Shown here one piece after another: positions 1 to 12,986 of a stretch of DNA of 64,000 nt (positions are counted from its first letter, which is position 1; each line of letters begins with the position of its first letter). The stretch lies in the NCBI GenBank assembly GCA_029532415.1, contig JAQOTA010000053.1:2232001-2296000 (forward strand), given 5' to 3'. This DNA comes from Marasmius tenuissimus. Lineage: Eukaryota; Basidiomycota; Agaricomycetes; Agaricales; Marasmiaceae. The position numbers and the translations under genes are program-made. The notes under the pieces were generated by a model. That model had not been told where the DNA came from. It ran no database searches and saw nothing but the letters and a program-made list of their open reading frames with translations.

Positions 1-1978
1 CTCTCTTCCGAAATGTCGAATGTTGGTGTCCAAGATCTTTCGGGCGGAAAGTCTGCCAACAAATTTCGAGAAGGTCAGCATGTTAGAGAGCGATGAGAAT
101 GATGAAGCAAACCCTCGTGAATCTCAAACCGATCTGAATCATTCACAGGCTGGAAAAGGTTACTGTCGTATCCAAGATGACGAGCGAACTCGGTAGTGGA
201 AGGGTCGAATCCCCGAAGGAGTTGATATTGGTGTATCCGGTGGTATTCTTCATTGTGCCAAGAGAACCCGGCGGAATTGTCCCTATATACAAGCTCGTTG
301 GGAAGGCCGAGGCCGTGACAGGTATCAGGTGAGAGAGGGGAGCAACCATCGTTGTCAAAAGACCAATAATGAAGGGAAGAGGTTTTGCATCGGACCCTTG
401 TCATCATTGTCTTCTTGCCCAGATCGAGAGGTGGTAGGCGAACGAAGAGGTAAATTGGTTGTTGTGATTGTCGCTCGGGTTGGGCTTCAGAGTCATCCAG
501 AGAGCGGCTGGTCTCTAACCAAGCATAAGGGCAGACAAGGCCTGTGAAACGTTAAAAGGTGGAAAGGGAATACAAGCCCAACAACGTACTGTAATCGCTT
601 AAATCATCCTCCAAAGTGACTCCGCGATCGTGAAAAATTCTCCAAGCTTGCGACAGCCAGGCGTCTGCTGTAGTTGCCCACCAATTCCAACCCAGAAAAA
701 CATAAACACCGCGACGCGGTAGGCCAGTGAGTGTAAATCTTCTCGAGTTGTCAGATAGTTCAAGTGGATGATTGCCTCAAACTCACCTGGTCAGCCCATT
801 TTCCAGCACTTTTCGATCTGAAAGATGAGTGCTGGAGCTACTCCAGGCGTTATTTGCGGCGGCAATGGGCGTGATTGTCGACTTTGAGATGACAGTTGGT
901 TGGGAGACTCGTACATCGACCCATGTCGCATCATTGGCACATGGATCAATGACAATGCGGTCTACTTTCTTTGACTTGAGACTCGCCAAGAAGCACAGCA
1001 GAACATCGCTTTGAATGAGGTCTGCTGTCAAAGGCAAGTTTGACTTCCCAAACCAGGGCACTACGTATCCACCAAAGTCTGGCCCTGGTGGACCACGACA
1101 GAACACTCCCCTCCCACAATCCATCCACAACTCGTCCTGCCTCTTGCAACCCAATTGAGCCTATAACCAATTCATTTGAGTGTATCCAGATAGAACAATG
1201 GCTACTCACAGCTACACTACTGAGATACTTCTTGCTCAGTTCCCATGCATTCCCCGTCAACACCAGCTGCGAGGCCGGTACCAAATCTACAAGAAAAACA
1301 TCAGTGAAACCCAACCCAGACTATGCAACCACGTACCGTTGTACAACACGAGTGACGGAATGGACGACTTACTGTAACCATAGATTTGCGACGCATTCGA
1401 GGTCCTAGTGTGATTTGAGCATCCATAACAATGAGAATTGGACAGATGGTCCGCACAGTGTATTCGATAGCATCCGAAAGTCTTCCAAGAAAGCCTGAAA
1501 AGAGAATTGTGTAAACCATTCCTTGAGCTCGAAGATCAACGCACGTACTTTCCATGCATCTGGTCCACTATATTGCAGCATCGTGAACACCATTCCCGGC
1601 TGCTCCAGCACCCTCGCTGTACAGACCGTCCTGTCAGCCCGCAGCCTATGAATATCTTTCCACATCTCTTTCCACATCCCTTTCCACATCTCTTCACCCT
1701 CATCGTCCAAGAACCGCGGGTACGCGTAAGATCCAACATCCCTCAGCTTGAAGATCCCACCGAGCTTTACCTTAAAATACTACGACAATCATCAGGTTCT
1801 CGTAATTCGACCAACGACTGTCTCTCCTCACCTCATCGAATTCCGAAGGTTCTTCATCTTGTACTTGTACGATTGTTGTCGTATAGTTGCTGGTGTTGTA
1901 CTGATCTCCTTGGACCTGGTTGAAGGTACCTCCAGTAATCTGAAAGTTCCGCGCTTTTTGGAAGAACTGGGAGAGCAT
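1..1978 (-). CDS. Tandem family copy 1 (FNQVQGDQ-type 9-exon gene), cut by the window edge
   Basis: The ATG is at 1978. Exon 1 encodes the N-terminal motif NFQITGGTFNQVQGDQ followed by an acidic stretch ending EEPSEFDE. Later exons carry the family landmarks in order: GGIFKLRDV, ARVLEQPGMVFTMLQYSGPDA, a block around GRGVFCRGPPGP, VLENGLTR, and the SLHYWSF / HQYQLLRGFDPSTTEFARHLGY region. The last exon runs off the left edge, so the C-terminus is missing. Introns are short with GT-AG borders, as worked out for the copy at 8341-10437. This is an expanded family of unknown function that I associate with Agaricales. The middle part has a loose kinase-like look but no catalytic signature that I can defend. 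I saw no stop in the exons that I followed. Confidence 0.72.
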
Positions 1979-2239
1979 AGAGCCTGGGAGTCGAAGGGTT
2001 TGATAGAGGAGTGAAGGTGATGGTCAAAGGGTAAGGCGAGTCACCGGGATGTTGTGGACAACACATCATGCACATGCATGACGCAGAACGGCAACACTGA
2101 ATTAGGACCTGCACTGCACCACGCCCCTGATACTGTACGGCGATCGTTATCGATACGAGTTCGTGTCAACCCTCGTCCAATGTTGTTTTGATAAGGCGCT
2201 ATGCGTGGTTGACAAACCAGGTTTTGGGGAGAATTGAAC

Positions 2240-4200
2240 GTTGAACATGGATGTTGTCGGAAGAGAGGATGTCGGCCCGGGTCCGGAGCTCTGAAGTGAA
2301 GACTGTGAAGAGCTCAATAAGCGCCCACCGATGCAACCTCAACGTCAACGTTCTCACTTCGATACTCCGTCCCGAACCTCCAAGAAATATTTTTGTGGCT
2401 TTCTGAAGCTTCGCTTCAATATTATGGGGCTATTTTCTCCACCCGGAACGTGAAGGAACATCAATTTCTGAGTTCTCAGAGGGTGTGGACGTCTACTACC
2501 CAGACTCTCCAACACCTCAGCTGGTCTCAATCATAATTCCTTCATCCGTAGCGTTGACTGTGTTGGACGGCAGAACACCACCGAAAGAGACATACGTGAT
2601 TGAAGGTCGACAACCACTCTTGGCAAGCTCTTTTTACCCTCGAATCTCGATGGTACACGTCTAGATGAACACCTTCAAGTGGCTCGAGGACTTCGCATAT
2701 CGTTCAGTCGATCGAATAACTTTACATACCTCTCGCTTCAACCTCGACGTGACAACGGCGGATCCGTGCTCGGGACAACATGAACAGCAACCAAACGGCT
2801 TACCGTCGTTACTCGGGAATTCGCCGCAATGCTAACCAGCGAACGATTCACAACCGTGAGTCGGTGCCCATTCCACCCTCAGCTCGGAGAGCAACACAAA
2901 CCACGACACCACTCAAGAATCTGCATGCCTTATTGACCCACTAATAGCTTGTGTAGGTTCTTCACAGATACCGTGACCGTAGCCGCTGGTTTCTCTCTTG
3001 TCGGATAGGCGGAAGCTTCAATCTTGTTCTTCGCCATTATCGCAGCGTTGCAGCCCCAGTTATCTTCGAGGTACGTTTCCCCGGCCAGATATGAAGCAAC
3101 GGTTTACCTTAAAGTTCATTTCCGAATCCCACAGAACATCTACGGGAAGAGCCAAGGCATAACGCGAATGTTACCGATCTGCCGGTGTACGCAGAGCTAG
3201 GTCACGGTCATCCCCGCTCGAGCTTAGAGTCCTCTCCCGGGCGGTGCATTCGTACCTCATTTCCAGCAATCGAGAGAAAACGGGAAAGGTCACGGACATT
3301 CTAGCCAATCCACGTCAAATGATGGTCTATGTTCCCGGATTCTCCTAGTGCGGGCCCTGGCTTACCTATTAGGAAACTACCTTCCTTCTCCAAGGTCAGC
3401 CTATTGGCTCTGAAGTTTTGAGATTCGAGCATGATGGGCTGTGGAAGATGAGATCGCGGCTCAAGGCGCGTTCGGGCAGAGAGTCGAGTCCCATGAGAGT
3501 CGCTGGCGTTCGGAATAGATGACGGATGCGTACCAGTAGCCGCACGAAATTCCACTCGCACAGTCGGTGTGCCAGAGTCGATTACGGGCTTGGTGTCACT
3601 GTAACCACTTTGTGTGAGCCCTCGGGGTGTTTTCAGGTTGGATATCAAGCTGCGCTAGGGACAATGTGTGGATAATCGAGGATCCATAAACTCTGCGGGC
3701 TGTTGTCGGAAGGAAGTGTTGGAGTTTGATCACTCAGGCAATAACCTCAGATCCTGGAATTGACCGAGAACCAGGTCACGGACGCAGCAACTTACCGCTA
3801 GATCTGCCCAACAGACTGGTCCTTACAGGTCCCTACTTACCAGATCAAACGACTGCCGCTTTTAAACTCATAGCCAAGTTGAATTCGAATACAGATGTTG
3901 ACTTGTATCCTGCATCTATCCGACGATGCTACCTAGCAGAGAGCCGATGCCAGGACGAATATACTTATTCAGTGAGAGTCCTCTGCATTGAGGACGCCGT
4001 GAGGATCACCGGTCAGTGTCGAGCAACAATGAGAGTGGACATTCGAGTGGCTCAACGAGAGAAAGCATACAGATCAGATATCATGCAGATAACGACGAAT
4101 CAGACAGGTATAGCCACAGATGCATTATGACGGGCCTCGGATTCGACCGCGTCCAAGGTAGACGGTGGCAGAAACATCGAGATTCATGAAATAAGCACTA
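2240..4200 (+). pseudogene. Decayed membrane-protein relic, repeat unit 1
   Basis: The plus strand between family copies 1 and 2 holds a degenerate gene that recurs in most units. Around 2480-2640 a frame reads like an extracellular segment (EGVDVYYPDSPTPQLVS and onward). Near 2953-3062 there is a hydrophobic transmembrane-like stretch starting FFTDTVTVAAGF, with an in-frame stop. A Pro/Ser-rich cytoplasmic-tail remnant then runs to about 4130. Stops and frameshifts occur throughout. The layout (outside domain, one helix, long low-complexity tail) matches single-pass membrane proteins that are common in Agaricomycetes, but the identity is inferred. Confidence 0.45.
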
Positions 4201-4370
4201 CAAGAATGATGGACTAAATACTATAGCAGAAGCTCTTGAAGCGCGCCGAACCTCTGAGTACATGCGCAGTCTACTCGTGGCGAGGAGATGGGAGATGATG
4301 GAGGCTCATGAGTTGCACGGCCTGAAGAGATACAGAACGAATAACTTTACCTCCAAGTTCAAACACGATG

Positions 4371-6479
4371 TCAATCGACGTCCACATCGAGGGTCTCCGT
4401 CGTAATGGCCAGTTCGCTTGAGACCTGCGTGGGCACCGAGAGGAATACGGGGGACCAAAAACTGGTACGACCCAGTCGACCTCCAGAGGTCGTGGGTCCT
4501 ATAGTTGGCTCAACTGGAGCAGAATCTTCACTGCCTTCCGAGATGTCCGATGTTGGTGTCGAAGATCTACTTTCAGGCGGAGATTCTGTCAACAAAGTTG
4601 AAGAAGGTCAGGTAATGTGAGATAGATGAGAGTGATAAAGCAAACCTAGGTAAATTTCAAACCGATCCAAGTCATCCACAGGCTGAAAAAGGTTATGATT
4701 GTATCCGAGATGACGAGCAAAATCGGTAGTGGAAGGGTCAAAGCCTCGGTGGAGTTGATATTGATATATATGTTCGTAGCCTCCGTTGAGTATAGAGAAT
4801 GATTGGCGGTAACCTCGGAATTTGAGCTCATCGGGAAGGCCGAGGTCGCGACAGGTATTGAGTGAGAGAGGAGAGTGGCCCTCCTCGTGAAAAGACCAAT
4901 AATGAAGGGAAGAGGTTTTGCAATCGCTCAGGTCAGAGGGAAGTGGACGAACAAATAGGTAGATTGGTTGTTGTAACTGTTTCCTGAGTTGGGCGTCAGA
5001 GCATGCTGAAAAGTCGCTGACCAACTGGCCGCGAGGATAGACAAGTACTACAAAACGTTGACAGGTAGAAAGGGAATGCAAGCCTGACAACGCACTGTAA
5101 ACGCTCAAATCATCCTCCAAAGTGACTCCGCGATCATGAAAAACGCTCCAAGCTTGCGATTCCCAGGCGTAATCTATATTCCAATTCCAGTCCAACACAA
5201 CAAACCGGGGTGAGCCGGTGAGTGTGAATCTACTCGAGTGTCAGATAAACAAGTGAATGATCGCTTTCAACTCACCTGGTCAACCCATTTTCCAGCAGTT
5301 TTCGATCTGAAAGATGGTCAATGGGGCTTTCGCTCTCCCAGACATTGTTTGCGATAGCAAGGGGGGTGTTTGTCAATCTTGAAATGACGGTGGGTTGAGA
5401 GACTGGCGCAGATGTAAAGCTGATACATCCAAAACTTTTAATGACATCGCGGTCCACTTCCTTCGACTTGAGACTCGCCACAAAGCACAATAAAACATCG
5501 CTTCGAAGAAGCTCTACTGCTAAAGGCAAATCTATCTTCCCGAACCAGTGCTCCACCTTTCTTGACCCGGAAACAGGCCCCGGCGGACCACGACAGAGAA
5601 CTCCTCTCCCACAATCCACCCACAACTCGTCGAGATTCTCGCAACCCAGTTGGGCCTATAACCAGTTCATTCAAATGAATCCAAAGTTCATGTTGGCTAC
5701 TTACAGCTGCACTACCGAGATACTGCAAATTTATCCACCATGGATCCTCCCTCGACAGCGACTGGGACTGGGACTGGGACTGAGACTGAGACTGGAAGAC
5801 CGGGATCAAATCTACAGTAAATCAGTCACTGAGCTAGTGAGACCCGACCTAGACCATGCAACCACGTACCGTTGTACAATATGAGTGATGGAATTCCCGA
5901 CTTGCTGTAGCCATATATTTGTGACGCATTCGACGTCCTAGCACGATCTGAGCATCCATAATAATGAGAGGTGGAAGGAAAGTACACACAATATATTCGA
6001 TAGCATCCGAAAGTCTTGTAGAAAAGTCTGAAAAGGGAGTTAAACTGCACCTTGAACTCGATTTCAGTGGGCGTACCTTCCACGCATCTGGCCCACTATA
6101 CTGCAGCATTGTAAAAACCATTCCCGGTTGCTCTAGCACTCTTGCTGTACAAATTATCCTGTCAGATCGAGGTGTCCCCTCTTCCCACTCCCGCCTATCC
6201 CCATCGTCCCATCGTCGCGGATAGACGAAAGACCCAACATCCTTCGTCTTGAAGATCCCACCGAGCTTTACCTTGAAGTACTAGGAAAATAATCATTTCC
6301 TTGCGAATCGACGAACAACTTTGCCCCCTCACCTCATCAAACTCTGAAGGTTCCTCCTCCTTCGCTTGTACAATCGTCGTCATCGTAAAATTGTTGTTGT
6401 ACTGATCTCCCTGAACCTGGTTGAAGCTCCCGCCGGTGATTTGAAGGTTCCTAGCCTTGTGGAAGAACTGGGAGAACAT
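4371..6479 (-). CDS. Tandem family copy 2 (FNQVQGDQ-type), with a Ser-Gln repeat
   Basis: The ATG is at 6479 and the stop at 4371. The N-terminal motif is NLQITGGSFNQVQGDQ. The conserved blocks are present: GRGVLCRGPPGP, VLLCFVASLKSKEVD, VLENGLTR, SSLHYWSF and RGFDPSTTDFARHLGY. The last exon ends WSPVF, then TLDVDVD and the stop. Exon 5 (around 5700-5815) carries an in-frame hexanucleotide expansion that encodes about six consecutive Ser-Gln pairs, absent from the other copies. The exon-8 region reads in one frame, so the copy may be functional. Function is unknown. Confidence 0.74.
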
Positions 6480-6779
6480 AGAGTCTGTGGGTGCAAGGGT
6501 TTGGTAGAGGAGTGAAGGTGATGGTCGAAGGATAAGGCAAGTCGTCCTGATGCTGTGGTCAACATATCAAGATGCAGAACAGCAAAACCCAATTGGGAGC
6601 GCCGGACCAGATCCGCGACGCTGCACAATCTATCCCTTTACTGATACGAATTCCCATAGATCTTCGTTTGACGTTACTTGCATGCAACAGACTTTTGATG
6701 AGGCGTTGCGCTGCGTGATCGACGACAAAACGGGTTTCGAGGAGACCTGAACATGGAAGGTAAGGGAAGGGATTGTCGG

Positions 6780-8170
6780 CCCGAAGCCCGAACGAAAACC
6801 CTGAAGTTTAGAATTGTTTCATTGTTTCAATAAGCGCCCACCCGTTCAAGGCTTCCCGCTCAAACCACGACTATTATGATGCCAATGTTCAACGCCACTT
6901 CCTTCTGGATCTGAAAAACGCTTTGGTTGGCTCTTCCCTGTTTAAAGAACTCGCTCGTTGCATCCAGAACCCGAAGGAGTGAATTCCGTCGCTGGGGCTG
7001 CTGAATGTTTAACGCAACCCTCTGATCATCATGATCATGCGTTCATGTATGGTTTCCAAGGTACATCCCCCCGACCAGGTACAAGCTGTCTGTCCACTAT
7101 TCTAACACTCAACAGAACATTCACATTCAATGGGGGCGGCAACAACAGGCAGAACGACGACATGTCAGAGCCGTACGCAGAGTTTGTATATGGTCATCCC
7201 ATGCTAGGGAGGAGGGACACACCTCCGGCTAGACTTGTGGTCCTCTGCCGGCGCCAGGCAGTGGATTCGTAGCAAACGTTGGAAAGGTCGAGTCAATCCC
7301 CGTTGAGCTATGGACCACAACTTCTGGCTGCATTCTGGGATCCAAAGTCTCGGTCGCCTTCTCCTGATACTGGCTCTGGCACTCCTTTCGAGGACTCGAG
7401 GACTCGGAACCTCTTTTTCATCGCCGAGGAACAACACTCGAAGGTCAGATCGTACTAATTGTGGATCGTGGAGGACAAGATCACGGCGCAGACTGCGCTT
7501 CAACAGGCAGGGAGTCGGCATTCAGAGTCGGAACGGGTAGTGAATACGTACCAAACCTACGAATCCTGATCGCGGAGAATTACCCACACAGTCGGTGCCA
7601 GAGTTGATTGGGATTTGGGATCGCCGCAACTACGTTCGAGTTACGCTAGGGGGCGATGTGGACAATCGGGGATCCACGGTCCCTACGGGTCTTCAGGAGA
7701 GAAGGAAAGAACAGACTCTGGTCGCTCAGGAGACAACCAGGCTGGGACTGGTTGAGGGGCAGGTAACGGGGGACGCAGCACGACTGCAAAATCTCTCTGT
7801 CTGACAGATTGGTCCCTGCTCACTAGACCAGGTACCCGTCCCTTTCGAACTCATAGCCAACGTTGAAATTGAATATAGATGTTTACTTGTGTCCTGCATC
7901 TATTGGATAATTCAACCTAGCAGAGGGCCGATACCAGAGCGAATTTAGTCAGCGAGAGTCTGCTACGTTGAGTACGTCGTGAGTATTGCCGGTCGGTGTC
8001 GAGCAAAAACGCGAGTGGAAATTCGAGTGGCTCAATGAGAGACTTCGAGCATACAAATGTTATGGATGTAATGACAAATTGAACGGTATAACCGCTGATG
8101 CGTCTACGACGAGGCCTCGGTCTCAACCGCGTTCAAGGTAGAACGATGGCAAGCCATCAAGATTCATTAA
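6780..8170 (+). pseudogene. Decayed membrane-protein relic, repeat unit 2
   Basis: This is the same inter-copy relic as at 2240-4200, here shortened. Only the part after the membrane helix is recognisable. A frame near 7160-7260 reads SEPYAEFVYGHPMLGRRDTP and continues through Pro/Ser-rich tail-like sequence near 7330-7560. The remainder near 7600-7800 contains DVDNRGSTVPTGL. Stops break every frame, and no transmembrane segment was found in this copy. Confidence 0.4.
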
Positions 8171-8340
8171 ATAATGCTACAAGAATGGAAGACTATATAC
8201 TACAGCAGAAGCTCCTACAGCGCGCCAAACCTCAGCATCGGACGCGCCTCGTTTACTTGTGAAGTGACTGGATTGAAGAAATATTTAAGTCGCGGGGCCT
8301 GCAGAGACTCAGAACGAATAAATCTACATCAAACAGGACG

Positions 8341-10437
8341 TCAATCGACGTCCGCATCGAGGGTCTCCATCGCCGTGGCCAGTTCACTTGAGGCCTCCGT
8401 GGGTAGCGAGAGGAATGCGGGGGACCAAAACCCGGTATAGCCTAGTCGAGCTCCGGAGGTCACAGATCTTGGTTCCACTGAAGCGAGTGTTTCACACTCT
8501 TGGATGTTGGATGGCGGTGTTGAAGGTCTGCTTTCAGGTGGAGGGTCTGCCAGCGAAATTGAAGGAGGTCACGCAATGTCAGATAGATCATATGTGAGGA
8601 CAACGAAGCAGACCTTGGTGAAATTCAAAGCGATCCGAATCGTGAATAGACTGGAAAAGGTGTTGATCATATCCAAAGTGGCGAGCAAAATCGGTAGTGG
8701 AAGGGTCGAATCCCCGGAGGAGTTCATATTGGTGTATGCGGTGGTATCTTTCGCTGTACCAAGAGAACGTCTGGAAGCCGAGATGTATGAATCCAAGCTC
8801 CGTGGGAAGGCCGAGGCCGCGACAGGTAGCGGATGAGAGATGAGAGCGACCGTCTTCGTGAAAAGACCAATAATGAAGAGAAGAAGTTTCGCAATCATGC
8901 AGGTTGGAAGGAGGCGAACGAACAAAGAGGTAGATCGGTGGCTGCGATTGTCGTTTACTTTGGGGTTCAGGGTCATCTAGAGAGCCGCTCGTCTGTAACT
9001 TGGCGTAAGGGCAGACAAGGCCTGGAAAACATTAACAGGTGGAGAGGGAATACAAGTCTGGCAACGCACTATAATCGTTCAAATCATCCTCCAAAGTGAC
9101 TCCGCGATCGCGAAAAATTCTCCAAGCTTGCAACAGCCAGGCGCGTGTTGTAATGGTCCACTGATTACACGCCAACGCAATATACCGGGGTGAAGCAGCG
9201 AGTGTAAATCTACTCGAGTTGTCAGATAATCAAGGGAATGATTGCCCCAAACTCACCTGGTCAGCCCATTTTCCAGCACTTTTTGATCTGAAAGAGAACT
9301 GTTGTCGCTCTCCCAGGCATTGTTTGCGACAGCAATGGGCGTGTTTGTCGACTGTGAGATGACAGTTGGTTGGGACACTCGTGGGGGAACGAACCACGTC
9401 CCGCTACCGGCGTTGAATTCAATGACGCGGCCGTCCACTTCCTTCGACTTTAGACTCGCCACAAAGCGCAACAAAACATCTTCTTGAAGAAGATCCGCCG
9501 TCAAAGGCAAGTCTGACTCCCCAAACCAGCGCTCGAAGTATCCGATGCGAAGTGAGGCTGGTCCTGGTGGACCACGACAAATCGTTCCTCTCCCAGTATC
9601 TATCCACAACTCGCCGACATGCTCGCAACCCAATCGCACCTGTAACCATTTCATTCAAGCGACCCCAAAAATCACAATGACTACTTACAGCGAGACTATG
9701 GAGATACATCAGTACCAGACGTGGGCCACTTTTCCCCTCCGACGTCAACTGCAAAGCCGGTACCAAATCTACATGCAGCAAAACACATTAGTGAAACTCA
9801 ATCCAGAGCATGCAACCACGTACCGTTGTACAATATGAGTGATGGGATAGATGACTTGCTGTAACCATAAATTTGCGATGCATTCGATGTCCTAGCGTGA
9901 GTTGAGCATCCGTGACAACAAGAACCGGAGGGGTAGTAGTACACACAGTATGTTTGATAGCATCCGAAAGTCTCTAAGAAAAGCCTGAAAAGGGAGTTAG
10001 ACCGTTCCTTGAGATCGAAAATCAACGGACGTACCTGTCGCGCATCTGGCCCACTATACTGCAGCATCGTGAACACCATTCCCGGCTGCTCCAGCACCCT
10101 CGCTGTACAGATTGTCCTATCAGACCGAGGTTTCCCCTCTTCCCCCTCGCGCCTATCCCCATCATCCCATCGTCGCGGATAGGTGGAAGACCCAACATCC
10201 CTCAGCTTGAAGATCCCACCAAGCTTCACTTTGAAATACTAGGACAATCATCAGATTCTGGCAATTCGAGAACCAAGTTTGTCCACTCACCTCATCGAAT
10301 TCTGAAGGTTCCTCCTCCTTTGCTTGAATAATCGTTGTCGTATAGTTGCTGGTGTTGTACTGATCTCCTTGAACCTGGTTGAAGGTACCGCCGGTAATCT
10401 GAAAGTTCCGCGCTTTGTGGAAGAACTGGGAGAGCAT
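8341..10437 (-). CDS. Tandem family copy 3 (FNQVQGDQ-type), intact 557-aa reference copy
   Basis: The nine exons join in frame: 10437-10291, 10238-10035, 9984-9947, 9891-9824, 9768-9689, 9639-9257, 9209-9070, 9021-8614 and 8546-8341 (1674 nt, 557 aa). All eight introns are GT-AG and 48-67 nt long. Landmarks: NFQITGGTFNQVQGDQ at residues ~10-25, an acidic EEEPSEFDE at the end of exon 1, GMVFTMLQYSGPDA in exon 2, QIYGYSKSSIPSLILYN in exon 4, GRGTICRGPPGP and VLLRFVASLKSKEVD in exon 6, SSLHYWSF and RGFDPSTTDFAR in exon 8, and FWSPAF plus TLDADVD at the C-terminus. No signal peptide or membrane segment is visible. The family is known to me only as uncharacterised, lineage-expanded Agaricales proteins. 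The N-terminal Gly/Asn/Gln motif resembles short motifs at the start of many mushroom NLR-like proteins (inference). Confidence 0.83.
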
Positions 10438-10859
10438 TGGGCCTGTGAGTGCAGGGGTTTGATAGAGGAGTGAAGTTTATGGTCAAAATATAAGGCAAGT
10501 CGCCGGGATGCTGTGGTCAGCATATCATGAATCACGATGCAGTACCGCAGCACTGAATTGGAACCTGCGCACCACGCCCGCAATATTGTACGACAGTCGT
10601 TATCGATACGAGTTTCCGTCAATCCTCATCCCACGTTGTTTTGATGAAGCGCTATGCCGCGTGGTTGACAAGATAGGTTTTGAGGAGAGTTGAACGTTTG
10701 AACATGGACGTTGTTGGAAGAGAGGAAGAGAGGATGTCGGCCCGGAGCACCATGGTGAAGAGCTCAATAGCGCCCACCAATGTTGGGTTTCTCACGGACA
10801 CGACAACCTTCGACGTTAACACTCTTACTTCAACACTTTGTCCTAAAACTCCAAGAAAT

Positions 10860-12820
10860 ATTTCTTATGCCTTTCTGAAGCTTCGATTCGATGTTATGAA
10901 GCTCTTTTTTCTCCCGGAATGCGAAGGAACGTCAACTTCTCAGAGGGCGTGGACGTCTACTACCCAGGCTTTCCAACACCTCAGCTGGTCTCAATCATGA
11001 TTCCTTCATCCGTAGCATAGGCTGTGCTGGTTGGCAAAAACACCACTGAAAGAGTTAGACGTGATAGAAAGTCAACAATCACTCTCGGCAAGCTCTCTAT
11101 CCTCGGATCGCGATGGTGTCATTGTTCAGGTACACCCTCAAGTGGCTTCGAGGACCTTGGATATCGTGTAGTCAATGGCAAATCTTCACATACCTCTCGC
11201 TCCGAATTTGACTCGAGAACAGCGGACCCTTACTCAGGATAACAAGGATAGCACCAATTGAACGGCCTCCCGTTGTTCCTCAGGATGTCACCGCAACGTT
11301 CTCCAGCGAATAGTTCACAGCCGCAAGTCGGTGCCTATCCCACCCTTGGCTCAGAGAGCAACAAAACCACAACGCCTCCTGGTGAGCAATCGAGAATTTA
11401 CATACCTTATCAATCAATCCACTAACCTCATGTGGGTTCTTCACTGTTCACAAATCCCGGGACCGTAGCCACTGTTTCTGTTTTCGTCGGGCAGGCGGCT
11501 GCTTTGAACTTGCTCTTCACCGTTATTGCAGCCCTGATGATTTTCGGCATATGTACATCCCCTCGCTCGGGCATTCTACCCCAGGATTCATGATCCCCAC
11601 GTCCCACAGGATATATACGTTGTTCAACAACGGGCATAACGCATACGTATTCAGTCTGTACGCAGACTTTGGATGCGGTCGTTCCCTAGGGAGGGGGGAT
11701 ACACCCTTCCGCTGGAGTTGTCACTAGGAAAAAATTACCACGTTATATGCCTTTTGCCCAACCCAAAAATGCAAAAAACATTCTAAATACTTGCTATAGC
11801 GAAAACGCAGTGAAAAGTTGGCGTAATCAATTACAAATTTTGAATTTTGCCTGAATATCCGCAAAATCAAATATTTAGGCTGTTGATCCTATTTTCGAGT
11901 TTCGAAAATGCATCCAACGTGGTATCTTTTTCCTAGTGTGTAGTCCTTCGCCGGCTCCAGGTGCATTCACAGTGAAAGTGGAAAAGATCAATTCGATCGC
12001 TACAAGTTCTGGCTCAGCCACATTTCCCTGGCCCCGGCTCTAGCTCACCTTTCGAGGAACCCCCTTCGCCCCCGCCGAGTAGTCGTTGAAGATCAGATCG
12101 ACTTTGTAGTTTTGAGGTTTCAGATTGCGGTACAGGGCGCGTTTGAGAACGGAGTCAAGTCGGAGAGTTGTTACTGCTCAGACTCGGAATAGATGAACTA
12201 GTAACTGCGCAAAATTCAGCCAGGGCCAGGTCACCGTAAGTGCTTTTTGTGAGCCCTCCGTCTGTTGGTGGCCTGGATCTCGAGCTACGCTAATGACGAT
12301 ATGTGGACAATAGCCGAGAAATCCACTTCCCTGCGGGCTGGAGACTCGAGGGTCGTCGGGAGGAAGGCATGATTGGGGTCTGGTCGCTCAGGAGATTTTG
12401 GACTGAAGGTATGAGGGGGTAGCTCACCGTCGGGCTAGCTGCCACTTACTAGACTGGATGCTTATCATGTCAAAACCCGTAACCAATGTTGGTTATCATC
12501 TAGATACTTAATACTTACTAGTGCCCCGCATTTATTCGCTGATGCTGCCTGGCAGAGGTCCAAGGACAGCACGAATTCGCGAATAGAATGCCAGCGAGTC
12601 TCTTGCGTCGAACACCTTGAGTACAAACTGGCCGTCACCGGTCAGTGTCATGCGCAACGCTTGAGAGCAGAAGTTCAAGTGGTTCGACAGGAATCAAATG
12701 TAGGAAGATCATGATTTACGGAGCTGATGACGGATTGGACAGGTTTAACTTCGGAATTCAACTGTGGCTGAGGCATAACGACGGTAGAAACGGCGATATC
12801 CATTAAATAAGTATCACAGA
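10860..12820 (+). pseudogene. Decayed membrane-protein relic, repeat unit 3
   Basis: The recurrent inter-copy relic, here about 1.9 kb. An outer-segment remnant lies near 10900-11110. A hydrophobic stretch near 11450-11560 reads TNPGTVATVSVFVGQAA and continues LLFTVIAALMIF. Tail remnants run to about 12750. Several stops interrupt it. The tail is further split by a 217-bp MITE at 11722-11938. The sequence flanking the MITE matches the uninterrupted relic near 36150, which gives a clean empty site. Confidence 0.42.
11722..11938. mobile_element. CACTA-type MITE, 217 bp, TSD tgt
   Basis: The element begins CACTAGGAAAAA and ends TTTTTCCTAGTG. The terminal inverted repeat continues imperfectly for about 25 bp (TACCACGTT is shared). 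It is flanked by a 3-bp direct repeat, tgt, at 11719-11721 and 11939-11941. Three-bp duplications and CACTA termini are the hallmarks of the CACTA (EnSpm) superfamily. The interior is AT-rich with no coding capacity, so it is non-autonomous. The related relic near 36150 shows the empty site. Confidence 0.85.
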
Positions 12821-12986
12821 GATGATAGAATATGTACATACACTACAGCAGAAGCTCCTACAGCGTGCCGAATCTCTGCGTACACGCCCAGTCTACCTGT
12901 GGCGAGAAAAGAGGAGATGGTGATTTATGAGTGGGGTGGGGTGGTTTGCAGAGATACAGAACGAATGACTTTACCTCAAGCGGGAT

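Noticed and set aside
3726..4130. A 134-codon plus-strand frame as an independent gene
   Set aside because: Homologous segments in other units are broken at different places. It is better explained as the tail of the decayed membrane-protein relic.
8569..8976. A frameshift in exon 8 of copy 3
   Set aside because: Base-by-base comparison with copy 7 showed equal length. The SSLHYWSF frame continues to the splice site, so copy 3 is intact.
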